DNA of 23,025 bases from an uncultured Oscillospiraceae bacterium (GTDB taxonomy: Bacteria; Bacillota; Clostridia; Oscillospirales; Ruminococcaceae). The notes under the pieces were generated by a model that saw only the letters and a list, made by a program, of their open reading frames with translations, was not told the DNA's origin and ran no database searches. Position numbers and translations under genes: made by a program. Below are positions 13,436-21,158 of this stretch, piece by piece. Where the stretch lies: assembly GCA_902489475.1 (NCBI GenBank), contig CABUAH010000026.1:1-23025 (forward strand), read 5' to 3'. Positions within the stretch are counted from its first letter, which is position 1; every line of letters starts with the position of its first letter.

Positions 13436-14821
13436 TTAAAGCAAATTGCCAAACATTAAAATACATACGTTGCAATATATAAGAACTGCACAAGCGTCAA
13501 CGATTGTTGAGATAAGCGGTGCCGCCATGATCGCAGGGTCTAAGTGAATTTTCTTTGCAAGCATCGGCAGAATACATCCCACCGTTTTTGCCAAAACAAT
13601 TACAAATACAATTGAAATGGCAATCGCAAGCCCTAAAAGAATAGAATTAACTCCTTGATCATTATTCCAGTAGGTTATAGCAATTCTAACTCCGTTTACA
13701 ACCGCCAAAACGCTCGAAACCAACAAAGCTACACGGAATTCCTTAAACATTACCCTGAAAATATCCTTAAACTGAATCTCATCCATAGATAATCCACGAA
13801 TAATAAGAGTTGCCGCCTGACTTCCGCTGTTTCCTCCCGTTCCGGTAAGCATAGGAACAAACGAATACAAAAGCGGCACTGTAACCATTAAATGCTCATA
13901 ATGATTTATTACCATTCCGGTAAGCGTTGCCGAAAGCATCAAAAACAAAAGCCAGCCTATACGGCTCTTTGCGTGTTGAAAAACGGATGTGTTGAAATAG
14001 GAGTTTTCGCTCGGCGAAATACCTGCCATTTTGGAAATATCCTCCGTTGCCTCCTCATGGATAACGTCAATAACGTCGTCAACAGTTATAATTCCAACAA
14101 GTCTATCCTCTTTGTCAACAACGGGGAGTGCTAAAAAGTCGTACTTTTGAATCTGCTTTGCAACATACTCCTGGTCATCGTCTGTATGTACACAAATGAC
14201 GTTTGAATCCATTATCTCCTCAATTTTTGTCTGAGGATCAGCAGTCAGCAGTTCTAAAACACTTACAACTCCGACAAGCTTTCTGCTATGTGTTACATAA
14301 CAAGTGTATATTGTTTCCTTAACAACTCCGACAGATCGAATTCGGTCAAGAGCTTCAGAGATTGTCATATCCCTGTTAAAGTAAACATATTCTATCGTCA
14401 TAAGACTTCCGGCACTGTCATCCGGATATTTTAAAAGCTCATTTATGTTTTTTCTGGTTTGGATATCGGTGTTTCTAAGGATTTTTGCTACAACATTTGC
14501 AGGCATTTCCTCAATCATGTCTACCGTATCATCCAAATACAAATCGTCCAACACTTCCCTAAGCTCTTTATCGGAAAATGATTCAATGAGCTTTCTTTGA
14601 GTTTCGCTTTCCATGTAAGCGAAAGTTTCCGCCGCCTCGTCTTTTGGCAGAATTCTGAAAATCAGCGGTATATCTCTGTCCTCAACCTCTTCCATAATCG
14701 CCGCAATATCAGCAGGATTCTGATCAGTTAAATAGTTTTTAAGCAAAGTATACTGCCTGTTTTCAAGGTAGTTCAAAGCCTGTTCTTTTATGACAAGCTC
14801 CATTTCAGTTCTCTGTTCCAT
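13436..14821 (-). CDS. mgtE: Magnesium transporter MgtE
   Basis: The 461-residue protein is a Mg2+ channel gated by its own cytoplasmic Mg2+ sensor. Domains in order: MgtE N superhelical domain (about 15-130, DIAAIMEEVEDRDIPLIFRILP), two CBS domains (about 135-255; LVGVVSVLELL, YDFLALPVVDKEDRLVGIITVDDVIDVI), a connecting plug helix, then five membrane helices (about 285-461). The last part contains GTGGNSGSQAATLIIRGL and the pore segment LAKTVGCILPMLAKKIHLDPAIMAAPLIST (split by the conserved Asp). The length is typical. GGAGG lies 8 bases before the ATG at 14821. The 5' leader is long and structured, with pairing that reaches the start codon. Confidence 0.95.
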   Translation of the reverse strand: MEQRTEMELVIKEQALNYLENRQYTLLKNYLTDQNPADIAAIMEEVEDRDIPLIFRILPKDEAAETFAYMESETQRKLIESFSDKELREVLDDLYLDDTVDMIEEMPANVVAKILRNTDIQTRKNINELLKYPDDSAGSLMTIEYVYFNRDMTISEALDRIRSVGVVKETIYTCYVTHSRKLVGVVSVLELLTADPQTKIEEIMDSNVICVHTDDDQEYVAKQIQKYDFLALPVVDKEDRLVGIITVDDVIDVIHEEATEDISKMAGISPSENSYFNTSVFQHAKSRIGWLLFLMLSATLTGMVINHYEHLMVTVPLLYSFVPMLTGTGGNSGSQAATLIIRGLSMDEIQFKDIFRVMFKEFRVALLVSSVLAVVNGVRIAITYWNNDQGVNSILLGLAIAISIVFVIVLAKTVGCILPMLAKKIHLDPAIMAAPLISTIVDACAVLIYCNVCILMFGNLL

Positions 14822-14914
14822 AGGCGTATCCTCCTTATTCAGTAATTAAGCACAGCTAAGGCATTGTCACTAAAGCATAGAATTTTTGCACATAAATAAT
14901 ACGCCTAAAATTCT
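14821..14914 (-). promoter_or_regulatory. Pseudoknot-like element masking the mgtE start region
   Basis: In the mRNA (minus strand), AGAATTTT (14914-14907) can pair with AAAATTCT (14886-14879). The bases directly after its 5' arm, TAGGCGTAT (14907-14899), are a perfect 9-base complement of ATACGCCTA (14829-14821), which is the spacer between GGAGG and the ATG plus its A. The arms cross, so the two stems form a pseudoknot or compete. The second stem would hide the translation start. No M-box consensus was recognised. Confidence 0.5.
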
Positions 14915-14964
14915 CAATGCGTCCGCCTCAGTTGTAAATTTGGATACCCTTCGAAAACGCAAAG

Positions 14965-15042
14965 CTAAGACAAATCAGACAGAAATGTCTTATTTACACT
15001 CCCTCGGGGTTCAATACTGTTATTTTCGACATAACCGTCCAT
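14965..15042 (-). CDS. Upstream ORF in the mgtE leader, 25 codons
   Basis: An ATG at 15042 follows AAAGGAG with about 10 bases between and reads to TAG at 14967-14965. The peptide begins MDGYVENNSIEPRGS and ends FLSDLS. Its last codons lie in a hairpin, TAAGACA/TGTCTTA (14966-14992), so ribosome position could alter folding of the leader. Leader peptides that sense low Mg2+ are known for mgtA of enteric bacteria; a parallel here is inference. Chance occurrence is possible. Confidence 0.35.
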   Translation of the reverse strand: MDGYVENNSIEPRGSVNKTFLSDLS

Positions 15043-15085
15043 TAATTCTCAGCTCCTTTATTTTTATAGTTTACATGGCTTTAAG

Positions 15086-15114
15086 CCTATATAATAAATT
15101 TTAACGCTCAACAA
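15086..15114 (-). promoter_or_regulatory. Tentative mgtE promoter
   Basis: TTGTTG (15114-15109), 17 bases, TATAGG (15091-15086). Both boxes are imperfect and other registers are possible in this AT-rich stretch. It would give a leader of about 260 bases. Confidence 0.3.
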
Positions 15115-15146
15115 GAGAAAAGTCAATAGTCAATATTTAAATTTCA

Positions 15147-16124
15147 TCAAATTATTCCACCGGTATTCTCTAAGAAAGCAACAGTCCTGTAATCAAACTT
15201 TAAATCCTGCGCCGTCATATCTTCTGCGATATGTTCAAGATTTCTCGCAGTGAAAACGCTTGTGACAGGAAAGTCATGACTGTTAAGATATCCAAGCGTA
15301 ACCACGGCAGGAGATAAGCCTGTGCTTTCGCAATAGCTTTTTACCCTCGCAAGCCTTGCAAGGTTTGCAGTTGATACAAATCTTCCCTCCGTTATGTTTT
15401 TCACGCTTGAGCCCTCAGCAATTCGAGTAAAAAAGCCCTTAGCCTGAGGAGAAAAAGCCATAACCGGAAAGTTATTATCCCTGTACCATATATATTGATT
15501 AAGATCCATACACTCAAGAGTCGGATCTTCAAACATATCTGCGCTTGTATGTGCAAGGCTGTAGTTTATCTGGCTTATTCTAAACGGTTCAAGACCTGCC
15601 TTAACCGCATATTTATTTGCCTCATCTATTCTCTCTGTACTCCAGTTTGAAGCACCCAAAAATCTTACCTTTTTCTGCTTTACATACTCGTTAATCACAG
15701 GCATTATCTCTTCAACAGGAATGTTTTTATCATCACGGTGAAGAAAATATATATCTATATAATCCGTCTTTAAGCATTCAAGGCTCTTAGCTAGATCAAA
15801 ATCAAGCTCCTCTTTTGAAAGGCGGGAATTACTCATGTCTTCAAAAGGAGGATGGCCGCCCTTTGTTGCGACTATTATTTTATCTCTGTTGCGGCGTTTT
15901 TGCATCCAATTACCGATCACCGTTTCGGAAACGTCCGCACCGTTTTCTACAAACGAGCAATACACCCTTGCTGTATCAATACACGTTCCGCCGCATTCCA
16001 CATATTTGTCAAGTCTGGAAAAATAAATATTTTGGTTTTCAATATTATCAAAATCCGCTGTACCAAAACACAAAGCCGGCATATCTATTTCATATTTATT
16101 GCTTTTTAACTTGTATGTTTTCAT
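15147..16124 (-). CDS. Aldo/keto reductase
   Basis: The protein has 325 residues. The open frame extends to 16166, but the ATG at 16124 has AAAAGGAGC 7 bases ahead and starts MKTYKLKSNKYEIDMPALCFGTADF in two segments typical of the family start, so it is chosen. The (beta/alpha)8 enzyme uses NADPH to reduce carbonyls. The catalytic tetrad is present: D50 and Y55 in CIDTARVY, K88 in VATKGGHPP, H129 in YFLHRDD. The later FLGASNWS and VTLGYLNSHDFPV segments also fit. It is a single gene, divergent from ylxM-ffh. Physiological substrate unknown. Confidence 0.9.
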   Translation of the reverse strand: MKTYKLKSNKYEIDMPALCFGTADFDNIENQNIYFSRLDKYVECGGTCIDTARVYCSFVENGADVSETVIGNWMQKRRNRDKIIVATKGGHPPFEDMSNSRLSKEELDFDLAKSLECLKTDYIDIYFLHRDDKNIPVEEIMPVINEYVKQKKVRFLGASNWSTERIDEANKYAVKAGLEPFRISQINYSLAHTSADMFEDPTLECMDLNQYIWYRDNNFPVMAFSPQAKGFFTRIAEGSSVKNITEGRFVSTANLARLARVKSYCESTGLSPAVVTLGYLNSHDFPVTSVFTARNLEHIAEDMTAQDLKFDYRTVAFLENTGGII

Positions 16125-16164
16125 ACCTTTGCTCCTTTTCATAAAAGAAATGTCTTTTCTGCAC

Positions 16165-16192
16165 ACTATATATTACCACATTTTTACGACAA
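16165..16192 (-). promoter_or_regulatory. Probable promoter of the aldo/keto reductase gene
   Basis: On the minus strand TTGTCG (16192-16187), 16 bases, TATAGT (16170-16165), back to back with the ylxM promoter. Confidence 0.5.
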
Positions 16193-16236
16193 TTTCCAGC
16201 AGTTCAATAAAAAACTCACTTTTGCATAAATTGCTC

Positions 16237-16265
16237 TTGACAAAAGATACACTTTATGATACAAT
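16237..16265 (+). promoter_or_regulatory. Sigma-A promoter of the ylxM-ffh operon
   Basis: TTGACA (16237-16242), 17 bases, TACAAT (16260-16265). A small hairpin, ATTGC/GCAAT (16283-16298), lies in the 5' leader. Confidence 0.85.
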
Positions 16266-16317
16266 ACATAAATGTAAAGGATAATTGCTTTACAGCAATC
16301 TGCTTAGGAGTGTTTTT

Positions 16318-16695
16318 ATGAGCAAAAATCTTGATATGACTTACCTTATAGATATTTACGGCTCAATGCTTACGGATAAGCAAAAGGACGCTCTTGAGCT
16401 TTATTATTTTGAAGATCTTTCCCTTTCGGAAATTGCAGAAAATATGAAAATTTCCCGTCAAGGAGTAAGAGACAGCATTAAGCGTGGAGAGGAAACCTTG
16501 ATTCAGCTTGAAGATATGCTGGGTTATTTAAAGAAAATGAGAAAGTACGAAGAAATCATTTCAAATATAAAGGAGCAAAACGCATTGATGCTTTCGGAGC
16601 TGAAAAAAATCAGCTACACAAGAAGTGTTCAGTCGAGATGCGAAGCGCTGATTTCTTATCTGGACGAATGTACCGATTTATTCGGAGAAAATTAA
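16318..16695 (+). CDS. ylxM: YlxM/p13 family helix-turn-helix protein, SRP-associated
   Basis: A 125-residue protein of the YlxM family, an accessory of the signal recognition particle found before ffh in Firmicutes. The N-terminal half is a sigma70 region 4-like helix-turn-helix: MLTDKQKDALELYYFEDLS then LSEIAENMKISRQGVRDSIKR. The C-terminal half is helical, with coiled-coil character. An open frame runs back to 16285, but AGGAG lies 7 bases before the ATG at 16318, which gives the usual family N-terminus. It ends 15 bases before ffh. The symbol follows the B. subtilis name. Confidence 0.92.
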   Translation: MSKNLDMTYLIDIYGSMLTDKQKDALELYYFEDLSLSEIAENMKISRQGVRDSIKRGEETLIQLEDMLGYLKKMRKYEEIISNIKEQNALMLSELKKISYTRSVQSRCEALISYLDECTDLFGEN

Positions 16696-16710
16696 AGGGA
16701 GGTTTACACT

Positions 16711-18120
16711 ATGGCGTTTGAAGGTCTTTCGGAAAAATTAGGCGGTGTTTTCAAGCGTCTTAAAAATAAAGGTAAACTATCCGAGGACGATGTAAAAAGC
16801 GCAATGCGTGAAGTTAAAATGGCTTTGCTTGAAGCAGATGTCAGCTACAAGGTTGTAAAAGAATTTGTAAAAAAGGTTACTGACAGAGCTATCGGTGAAG
16901 AGGTTACCAAAAGCCTTACCCCTGCTCAGCAGGTTATAAAAATAGTTAATGAAGAGCTTGTTGTACTTATGGGAAACGAGGGAGAAAAAATCCACTTTCC
17001 TTCAAAACCGCCATGTATTATCATGATGTGCGGACTACAAGGAAGCGGTAAAACTACTCACTCGGCAAAGCTTGCAAAGCTTTTTAAATCTCAAGGCAGA
17101 CGTCCGCTTTTAGTTGCCTGTGACGTTTACCGCCCGGCAGCTATCGAGCAGCTGAAAATTGTCGGTGAAAGAGCTGATGTTCCTGTTTTTGAAATGGGAC
17201 AGATTGATCCGAGAGAAATAGTTAAAAATGCACTTTCCCACGCCAAGGATTACGGTAACGACCTCGTTATTTTAGATACTGCGGGACGGCTTCATATTGA
17301 CGAAGAGCTTATGAATGAGCTTAAAGATATTAAGGAAATTGCTTCTCCGCACGAGATAATGCTCGTTGTGGATGCAATGACAGGTCAGGATGCAGTTAAC
17401 GTCGCTTCAAGCTTTGATGAGGCTTTGGGAATAACCGGAGTTATTCTCACTAAGCTTGACTCAGATACAAGAGGAGGAGCTGCTCTGTCGGTTTTATCTG
17501 TTACGGGTAAGCCGATAAAGTTTGTCGGAATGGGAGAAAAACTCGATGAATTCGAGGTATTCCACCCTGAGAGAATGGCTTCGAGAATTCTCGGTATGGG
17601 AGATGTTTTGACGCTCATCGAGAAAGCACAGCAAACGGTTGACGAGGATGAGGCAAAGAAGCTTGCTAAAAAAGTAAAGGAAAAGGGATTTGACTTAAAC
17701 GATCTCCTTGATCAGCTGAGGCAGATTCAAAAAATGGGTTCAATCAAAAGTCTGCTTGGAATGATTCCGGGAGTAGGAAGCAAGCTAAAGGACGTTGATG
17801 TTGACGAAAATCAGTTCAAACGGCTCGAAGCGATAATTTCTTCCATGACCGTAAAGGAACGTGAAAAACCTTCAATTATAAATCCCAGCCGCAAAAAGCG
17901 TATAGCTTCGGGAAGCGGAACAAGGGTTGAAGATATAAACCGACTTTTAAAGCAATTTGAGCAGATGAACAAAATGATGAAGCAAATGGGTCTGGGAGGA
18001 AAAGGAAAAGGTAAGAAAAAACGTCTAAATCCTGCAATGCTTAAAGGAATGTCAAATTTTGGTGGTCCGAACGGAGGACTCCCCGGTTCAGGCGGTCCGA
18101 GTGGATTTGCCGGATTCTAA
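16711..18120 (+). CDS. ffh: Signal recognition particle protein Ffh
   Basis: The 469-residue SRP54 GTPase binds 4.5S/SRP RNA and signal sequences of nascent membrane proteins and delivers them to FtsY. The N domain covers about 1-95. In the G domain, the P-loop is GLQGSGKTT (108-116), G3 is DTAGR (189-193) and G4 is TKLD (247-250). The M domain (about 325-430) has RIASGSGTRVEDINRLLKQF, the RNA-binding helix, and a Met-rich segment NKMMKQMG. The C-terminal tail is Gly-rich and somewhat longer than usual. GGGAGG lies 8 bases before the ATG. Confidence 0.98.
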   Translation: MAFEGLSEKLGGVFKRLKNKGKLSEDDVKSAMREVKMALLEADVSYKVVKEFVKKVTDRAIGEEVTKSLTPAQQVIKIVNEELVVLMGNEGEKIHFPSKPPCIIMMCGLQGSGKTTHSAKLAKLFKSQGRRPLLVACDVYRPAAIEQLKIVGERADVPVFEMGQIDPREIVKNALSHAKDYGNDLVILDTAGRLHIDEELMNELKDIKEIASPHEIMLVVDAMTGQDAVNVASSFDEALGITGVILTKLDSDTRGGAALSVLSVTGKPIKFVGMGEKLDEFEVFHPERMASRILGMGDVLTLIEKAQQTVDEDEAKKLAKKVKEKGFDLNDLLDQLRQIQKMGSIKSLLGMIPGVGSKLKDVDVDENQFKRLEAIISSMTVKEREKPSIINPSRKKRIASGSGTRVEDINRLLKQFEQMNKMMKQMGLGGKGKGKKKRLNPAMLKGMSNFGGPNGGLPGSGGPSGFAGF

Positions 18121-18204
18121 TTTAAGACATCTTTTTTATAACGGATTTTTCCGAGTAAACTAGATAAATTATTACTTTAAAAAATATTTATGGAGGTGAA
18201 TAAA

Positions 18205-18447
18205 ATGGCAGTTAAAATCAGACTTAGAAGAATGGGAGCTAAGAAGGCGCCTTTTTATCGTGTAGTTGTTGCTGACTCAAGATATCCGAGAGACGGAAGA
18301 TTTATCGAGGAGATCGGTTACTATGACCCTACTAAGGAGCCAAGCGTTGTTTCTATCGACGGCGAAAAGGCAAAGAGCTGGATTGCTAACGGCGCACAGC
18401 CAACAGAAACAGTTAAGTCACTTTTGAAAAAGAACGGCATTCTTTAA
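18205..18447 (+). CDS. rpsP: 30S ribosomal protein bS16
   Basis: The 80-residue protein binds 16S rRNA in early assembly of the small subunit. The sequence starts MAVKIRLRRMGAKKAPFYR and contains VVADSRYPRDGRFIEEIGYYDP, both diagnostic (the latter in two overlapping pieces). An in-frame ATG at 18190 begins with the ribosome site itself (ATGGAGGTGA), so the ATG at 18205 is the real start. It lies 84 bases after ffh. The spacing to khpA holds a pseudoknot. Confidence 0.97.
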   Translation: MAVKIRLRRMGAKKAPFYRVVVADSRYPRDGRFIEEIGYYDPTKEPSVVSIDGEKAKSWIANGAQPTETVKSLLKKNGIL

Positions 18448-18457
18448 TGCCCGAAAT

Positions 18458-18533
18458 GTTTAGCAAGGCTTTTAAAACCCACCCTCTAGGCTCAATACCT
18501 TATGCCTTGCTAACACAAAGGTGGGTGAAGGAG
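18458..18533 (+). promoter_or_regulatory. Pseudoknot between rpsP and khpA
   Basis: TTAGCAAGGC (18460-18469) pairs perfectly with GCCTTGCTAA (18504-18513). In its loop, ACCCACC (18477-18483) pairs perfectly with GGTGGGT (18520-18526), downstream of the stem. The order is crossing, so this is an H-type pseudoknot with loops of 7, 20 and 6 bases. The khpA ribosome site AAGGAG begins two bases later. No T-run follows, so it is not a terminator. Confidence 0.6.
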
Positions 18534-18543
18534 AGTTACACAA

Positions 18544-18777
18544 ATGGAAGAGTTATTAAAGGCTATCGTCTCCGAGCTTGTTGAAGATAAAGATTCTATT
18601 CAAATTACAACAGACGAGCCTAACGACGAAGGAATAATCACCTTACATCTTCACGTTGCAGAAGGTGATATGGGCAGAGTGATCGGTAAACAAGGCAGAA
18701 TAGCTAAGGCTATTCGTACAGTTATGAGAGCATATGCCAGCAAAAACGGTCAAAAAATTCTTGTAGAAATAGACTAA
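18544..18777 (+). CDS. khpA: KH-domain RNA-binding protein KhpA
   Basis: The 77-residue single KH domain (YlqC type) binds RNA, usually as a heterodimer with KhpB/Jag, and affects cell division, elongation and small-RNA function in Firmicutes. The GxxG loop is GKQG in RVIGKQGRIAKAIRTVMRA (about 41-60). AAGGAG precedes the ATG with a long spacing of about 10 bases. It is last in the operon: rimM, trmD and rplS, which commonly follow, are absent and a terminator comes next. Confidence 0.95.
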   Translation: MEELLKAIVSELVEDKDSIQITTDEPNDEGIITLHLHVAEGDMGRVIGKQGRIAKAIRTVMRAYASKNGQKILVEID

Positions 18778-18804
18778 TTATTATTGCCCATAACATATAA
18801 AACA

Positions 18805-18834
18805 AAGGACGCAAAAAGCGTCCTTATTTTTTTT
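18805..18834 (+). terminator. Terminator of the ylxM-ffh-rpsP-khpA operon
   Basis: AAGGACGC/GCGTCCTT around five A, then A and eight T. Confidence 0.92.
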
Positions 18835-18880
18835 GTCTGATTATCCGAATAAACAAATGCAAAGTGCAAACAATTTTCAT

Positions 18881-19243
18881 ATGAAAGCATTTATAAAAAA
18901 GTATTACTTCTATATCGTCGGCGCACTCACCGGAATAGCAAACGGTCTTTTTGGCTCAGGCGGCGGAATTATGGCTGTTCCGCTTTTATCACATGCAGGC
19001 TTAGACCAGAAAAAAGCTCAAGCTACATCAATCTCAATTACCGTTGTTTTAAGCATTGTGAGTCTTGGAGTTTATCTGTTTAAAGGAAGCGTTCCATTGG
19101 TTTCTTCTCTTAAATATGTTCCGTTCGGTCTTTTAGGAGCTGCGATAGGGTCAGTCATTTTAAAGAAAACTAAGGCTCGGACTTTAAAAATTTTGTTTGC
19201 AGTTATGCTTGTTATTTCAGGTGCGAGGATGATTTTTAAATGA
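18881..19243 (+). CDS. Half-length TauE/SafE permease subunit, first of pair
   Basis: A membrane protein of about 120 residues equal to one TauE/SafE repeat. The N-terminal segment YIVGALTGIANGLFGSGGGIMAVPLL has the glycine-rich re-entrant turn (given here as the motif FGSGGGIM), followed by three further hydrophobic segments. The frame opens at a TTG (18833) that lies in the T-tract of the preceding terminator, so that start is unlikely; ATG codons at 18857 and 18881 are possible, neither with a good ribosome site. 18881 is chosen as the simplest fit to the family. Its stop overlaps the next gene by 4 bases (ATGA). Probably works as a heterodimer with it. Confidence 0.75.
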   Translation: MKAFIKKYYFYIVGALTGIANGLFGSGGGIMAVPLLSHAGLDQKKAQATSISITVVLSIVSLGVYLFKGSVPLVSSLKYVPFGLLGAAIGSVILKKTKARTLKILFAVMLVISGARMIFK

Positions 19244-19611
19244 ATCTGATAATAGTATTTATTGTTTCACTTATAACGGGAATACTTGCCTCCCTAGGTG
19301 TTGGCGGAGGTATGATATTAATTTTATACCTTACCATGTTCGGTGACACCAATCAGCTTGAAGCACAGGGAATAAACCTTATTTTCTTTTTGCCGATTGC
19401 CGCACTCAGTCTTTTTTTTCACACCAAAAACAAGCTTGTTGAATGGAAGAAAATAATCCCATCTCTTATAACCGGCTGCATTTTTGCACTTGCTTTTTCT
19501 TTGATAGCAATAAGTATCCATACGGATATTTTGTCCCGCCTTTTCGGAGGATTTATATTTCTCACAGGAGCATATATGCTTTTCAAGGAAATAAAAAACC
19601 GCAAAAAATAA
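19240..19611 (+). CDS. Half-length TauE/SafE permease subunit, second of pair
   Basis: This 123-residue protein is the second TauE/SafE half. It repeats the same topology: a glycine-rich turn SLGVGGGMILILYL (about 19-32), then three more hydrophobic segments and a basic tail KEIKNRKK. It starts within the stop codon of the first half (ATGA), which couples translation. Full-length family members fuse two such repeats, as in the 256-residue protein at 12525-13295. A single ancestral gene broken by mutation is unlikely, since each half begins and ends cleanly. Confidence 0.82.
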   Translation: MNLIIVFIVSLITGILASLGVGGGMILILYLTMFGDTNQLEAQGINLIFFLPIAALSLFFHTKNKLVEWKKIIPSLITGCIFALAFSLIAISIHTDILSRLFGGFIFLTGAYMLFKEIKNRKK

Positions 19612-19636
19612 ATACTCCTTAAATTATAAGGAGTAT
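19612..19636. terminator. Hairpin directly after the half-permease pair
   Basis: ATACTCCTTA/TAAGGAGTAT is a perfect 10-bp stem. T-rich DNA follows on the minus strand, so it fits as a terminator of minus-strand transcripts and perhaps stabilises the plus mRNA end. Confidence 0.55.
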
Positions 19637-19655
19637 AAGATTGTCTAAAAGGCTA

Positions 19656-19896
19656 AAATAAAAGTTTTGGTCAAGCTTTTTTAAAAACTTGCAGTTTCCA
19701 AAGGCAGAGCCTTGGTCGACGTCTGCAGGCGGCGAAATCCTTTGACCAAAGCGCTTTTCAAGGGGTGAATTTTAAAACAGTTCGGTGAACTGTTTTAAAA
19801 GAGGGGACGTTTTGCAAGTGAAAGCGCCCCTCTTTTGACTTGCTACAAGTTTTTTTACAGGCTAAATACCCCCTCAGAAAACAAGGAGTATTTTTT
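19656..19896. repeat. Hairpin-rich intergenic block
   Basis: No gene is seen here. Stems: TTTGGTCAA (from about 19656) with TTGACCAAA (ending 19750); CCAAAGGC with GCCTTGG nearby; a perfect 14-bp stem at 19770-19800 with the loop GGT; AAGAGGGG/CCCCTCTT (19799-19834); ACTTG/CAAGT with seven T (19838-19856); AAATACCCC/GGAGTATTT with T-run (19864-19896). The last two are plus-strand terminators. The rest may be a dispersed intergenic repeat or a small RNA. Confidence 0.5.
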
Positions 19897-19907
19897 CTTG
19901 AAACGCC

Positions 19908-21158
19908 CTACCCTTCCCAAGAGTTTAGATATTTTTTCTGCTCGTCTGTGAGTTTATCAATGCTATAACCCCAAAACCTAAGCTTTCTGTTCGCAACTTC
20001 TTTATCTATCTCATCAGGAACGTCTATTATCATTTGATTTAAATTGCCCTTATTTTTTACCAAATACTGCGCCGAAAGAGCTTGAATTGCAAATGACATA
20101 TCCATAATTTCTGCCGGATGTCCGTCTCCTGCGGCGAGGTTTACAAGACGTCCCTCTGCGATTACATATACCCAGTTTCCGTTTGAAAGCTTATAGCCTT
20201 GTATATTGTTTCTCGCTGTTTTTGTTTCAACAGCAATCTTTTTTAGTCCAGCTACGTCAACCTCACAATCAAAATGCCCTGCATTACACATAATCGCTCC
20301 GTCTTTCATATTGAGGAACGAATTCTCACATATAACGTCCTTACAACCTGTTACCGTAACAAAGAAGTCGCCTATCTTTGCCGCTTCTTCCATTTTCATG
20401 ACCTTAAATCCGTCCATAACAGCTTCCATAGCCTTAATTGGATCAACCTCAGTCACTATAACAGATGCGCCAAGGCCCTTTGCTCTCATAGCAACACCCT
20501 TTCCGCACCATCCATATCCTGCAACAACTACATTTTTGCTTGCGACAATAAGGTTTGTTGTTCTGTTTATTCCGTCCCATACGCTCTGACCTGTACCGTA
20601 ACGATTGTCAAAAAGATGCTTGCAATCCGCATTGTTAACAAGAACCATAGGGAACTTCAACGCTCCCTGCTTATTCATAGCTATAAGACGAATAATTCCT
20701 GTCGTCGTTTCCTCGCATCCGCCTATTACATTTTTAATAAGTTCAGGGTATTCGTTGTGGATAAGATTTACAAGATCTCCTCCATCGTCAATTATAATAT
20801 TAGGCTCTGACTTTATAACACTTTCGATGTGACGATGATACTCCTCATCAGTAGCACCGTGCCATGCGAAAACATTAAGCCCGGAATGAACCAAAGCTGC
20901 CGCAACATCATCTTGCGTTGATAAAGGATTTGACCCCGTTACATACATATCTGCTCCGCCTGCTGCCAAAACCTTACAAAGATATGCTGTCTTTGCTTCG
21001 AGGTGAACTGACAATGCTATCTTATACCCCTCAAACGGCTTGGTCCTTGAAAACTCCTCTTCAATTGAACGCAAAAGCGGCATATTTGCTTTTACCCAAT
21101 CTATCTTAATATCTCCGCTCTGCCAAAGCTCCTTATTTCTTATCTCACTCATTTTCAT
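19908..21158 (-). CDS. ahcY: S-adenosylhomocysteine hydrolase, short (archaeal/Thermotoga-like) type
   Basis: The 416-residue NAD-dependent enzyme splits S-adenosylhomocysteine to adenosine and homocysteine and so relieves inhibition of methyltransferases. Substrate-binding segments are IALSVHLEAKTAYL (47-60), GCEETTTG (147-154) and NNADCKHLFDNRYGTGQS (175-192), which holds the catalytic Lys and Asp. The NAD motif is AGYGWCGKGVA (213-223). It lacks the inserted segment of the longer bacterial and eukaryotic enzymes. Some short-type enzymes prefer S-inosylhomocysteine, which the sequence cannot decide. Its start overlaps the thioesterase end by 14 bases (or 8 if the second Met is used), so translation is coupled. 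Confidence 0.92.
   Translation of the reverse strand: MKMSEIRNKELWQSGDIKIDWVKANMPLLRSIEEEFSRTKPFEGYKIALSVHLEAKTAYLCKVLAAGGADMYVTGSNPLSTQDDVAAALVHSGLNVFAWHGATDEEYHRHIESVIKSEPNIIIDDGGDLVNLIHNEYPELIKNVIGGCEETTTGIIRLIAMNKQGALKFPMVLVNNADCKHLFDNRYGTGQSVWDGINRTTNLIVASKNVVVAGYGWCGKGVAMRAKGLGASVIVTEVDPIKAMEAVMDGFKVMKMEEAAKIGDFFVTVTGCKDVICENSFLNMKDGAIMCNAGHFDCEVDVAGLKKIAVETKTARNNIQGYKLSNGNWVYVIAEGRLVNLAAGDGHPAEIMDMSFAIQALSAQYLVKNKGNLNQMIIDVPDEIDKEVANRKLRFWGYSIDKLTDEQKKYLNSWEG

Noticed and set aside
14822..15100. M-box magnesium riboswitch before mgtE
   Set aside because: The conserved M-box segments were not found on the minus strand, though the leader is structured.
14886..15104. 72-codon plus-strand frame in the mgtE leader region
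   Set aside because: No ribosome site or promoter was seen; it is antisense to the better-supported leader elements.
18833..18880. TTG start for the first half-permease
   Set aside because: The codon is in the T-tract of the khpA terminator; internal ATG codons are more plausible.
20206..20589. 127-codon plus-strand frame inside ahcY
   Set aside because: It lies antisense to a well-conserved enzyme and has no ribosome site.
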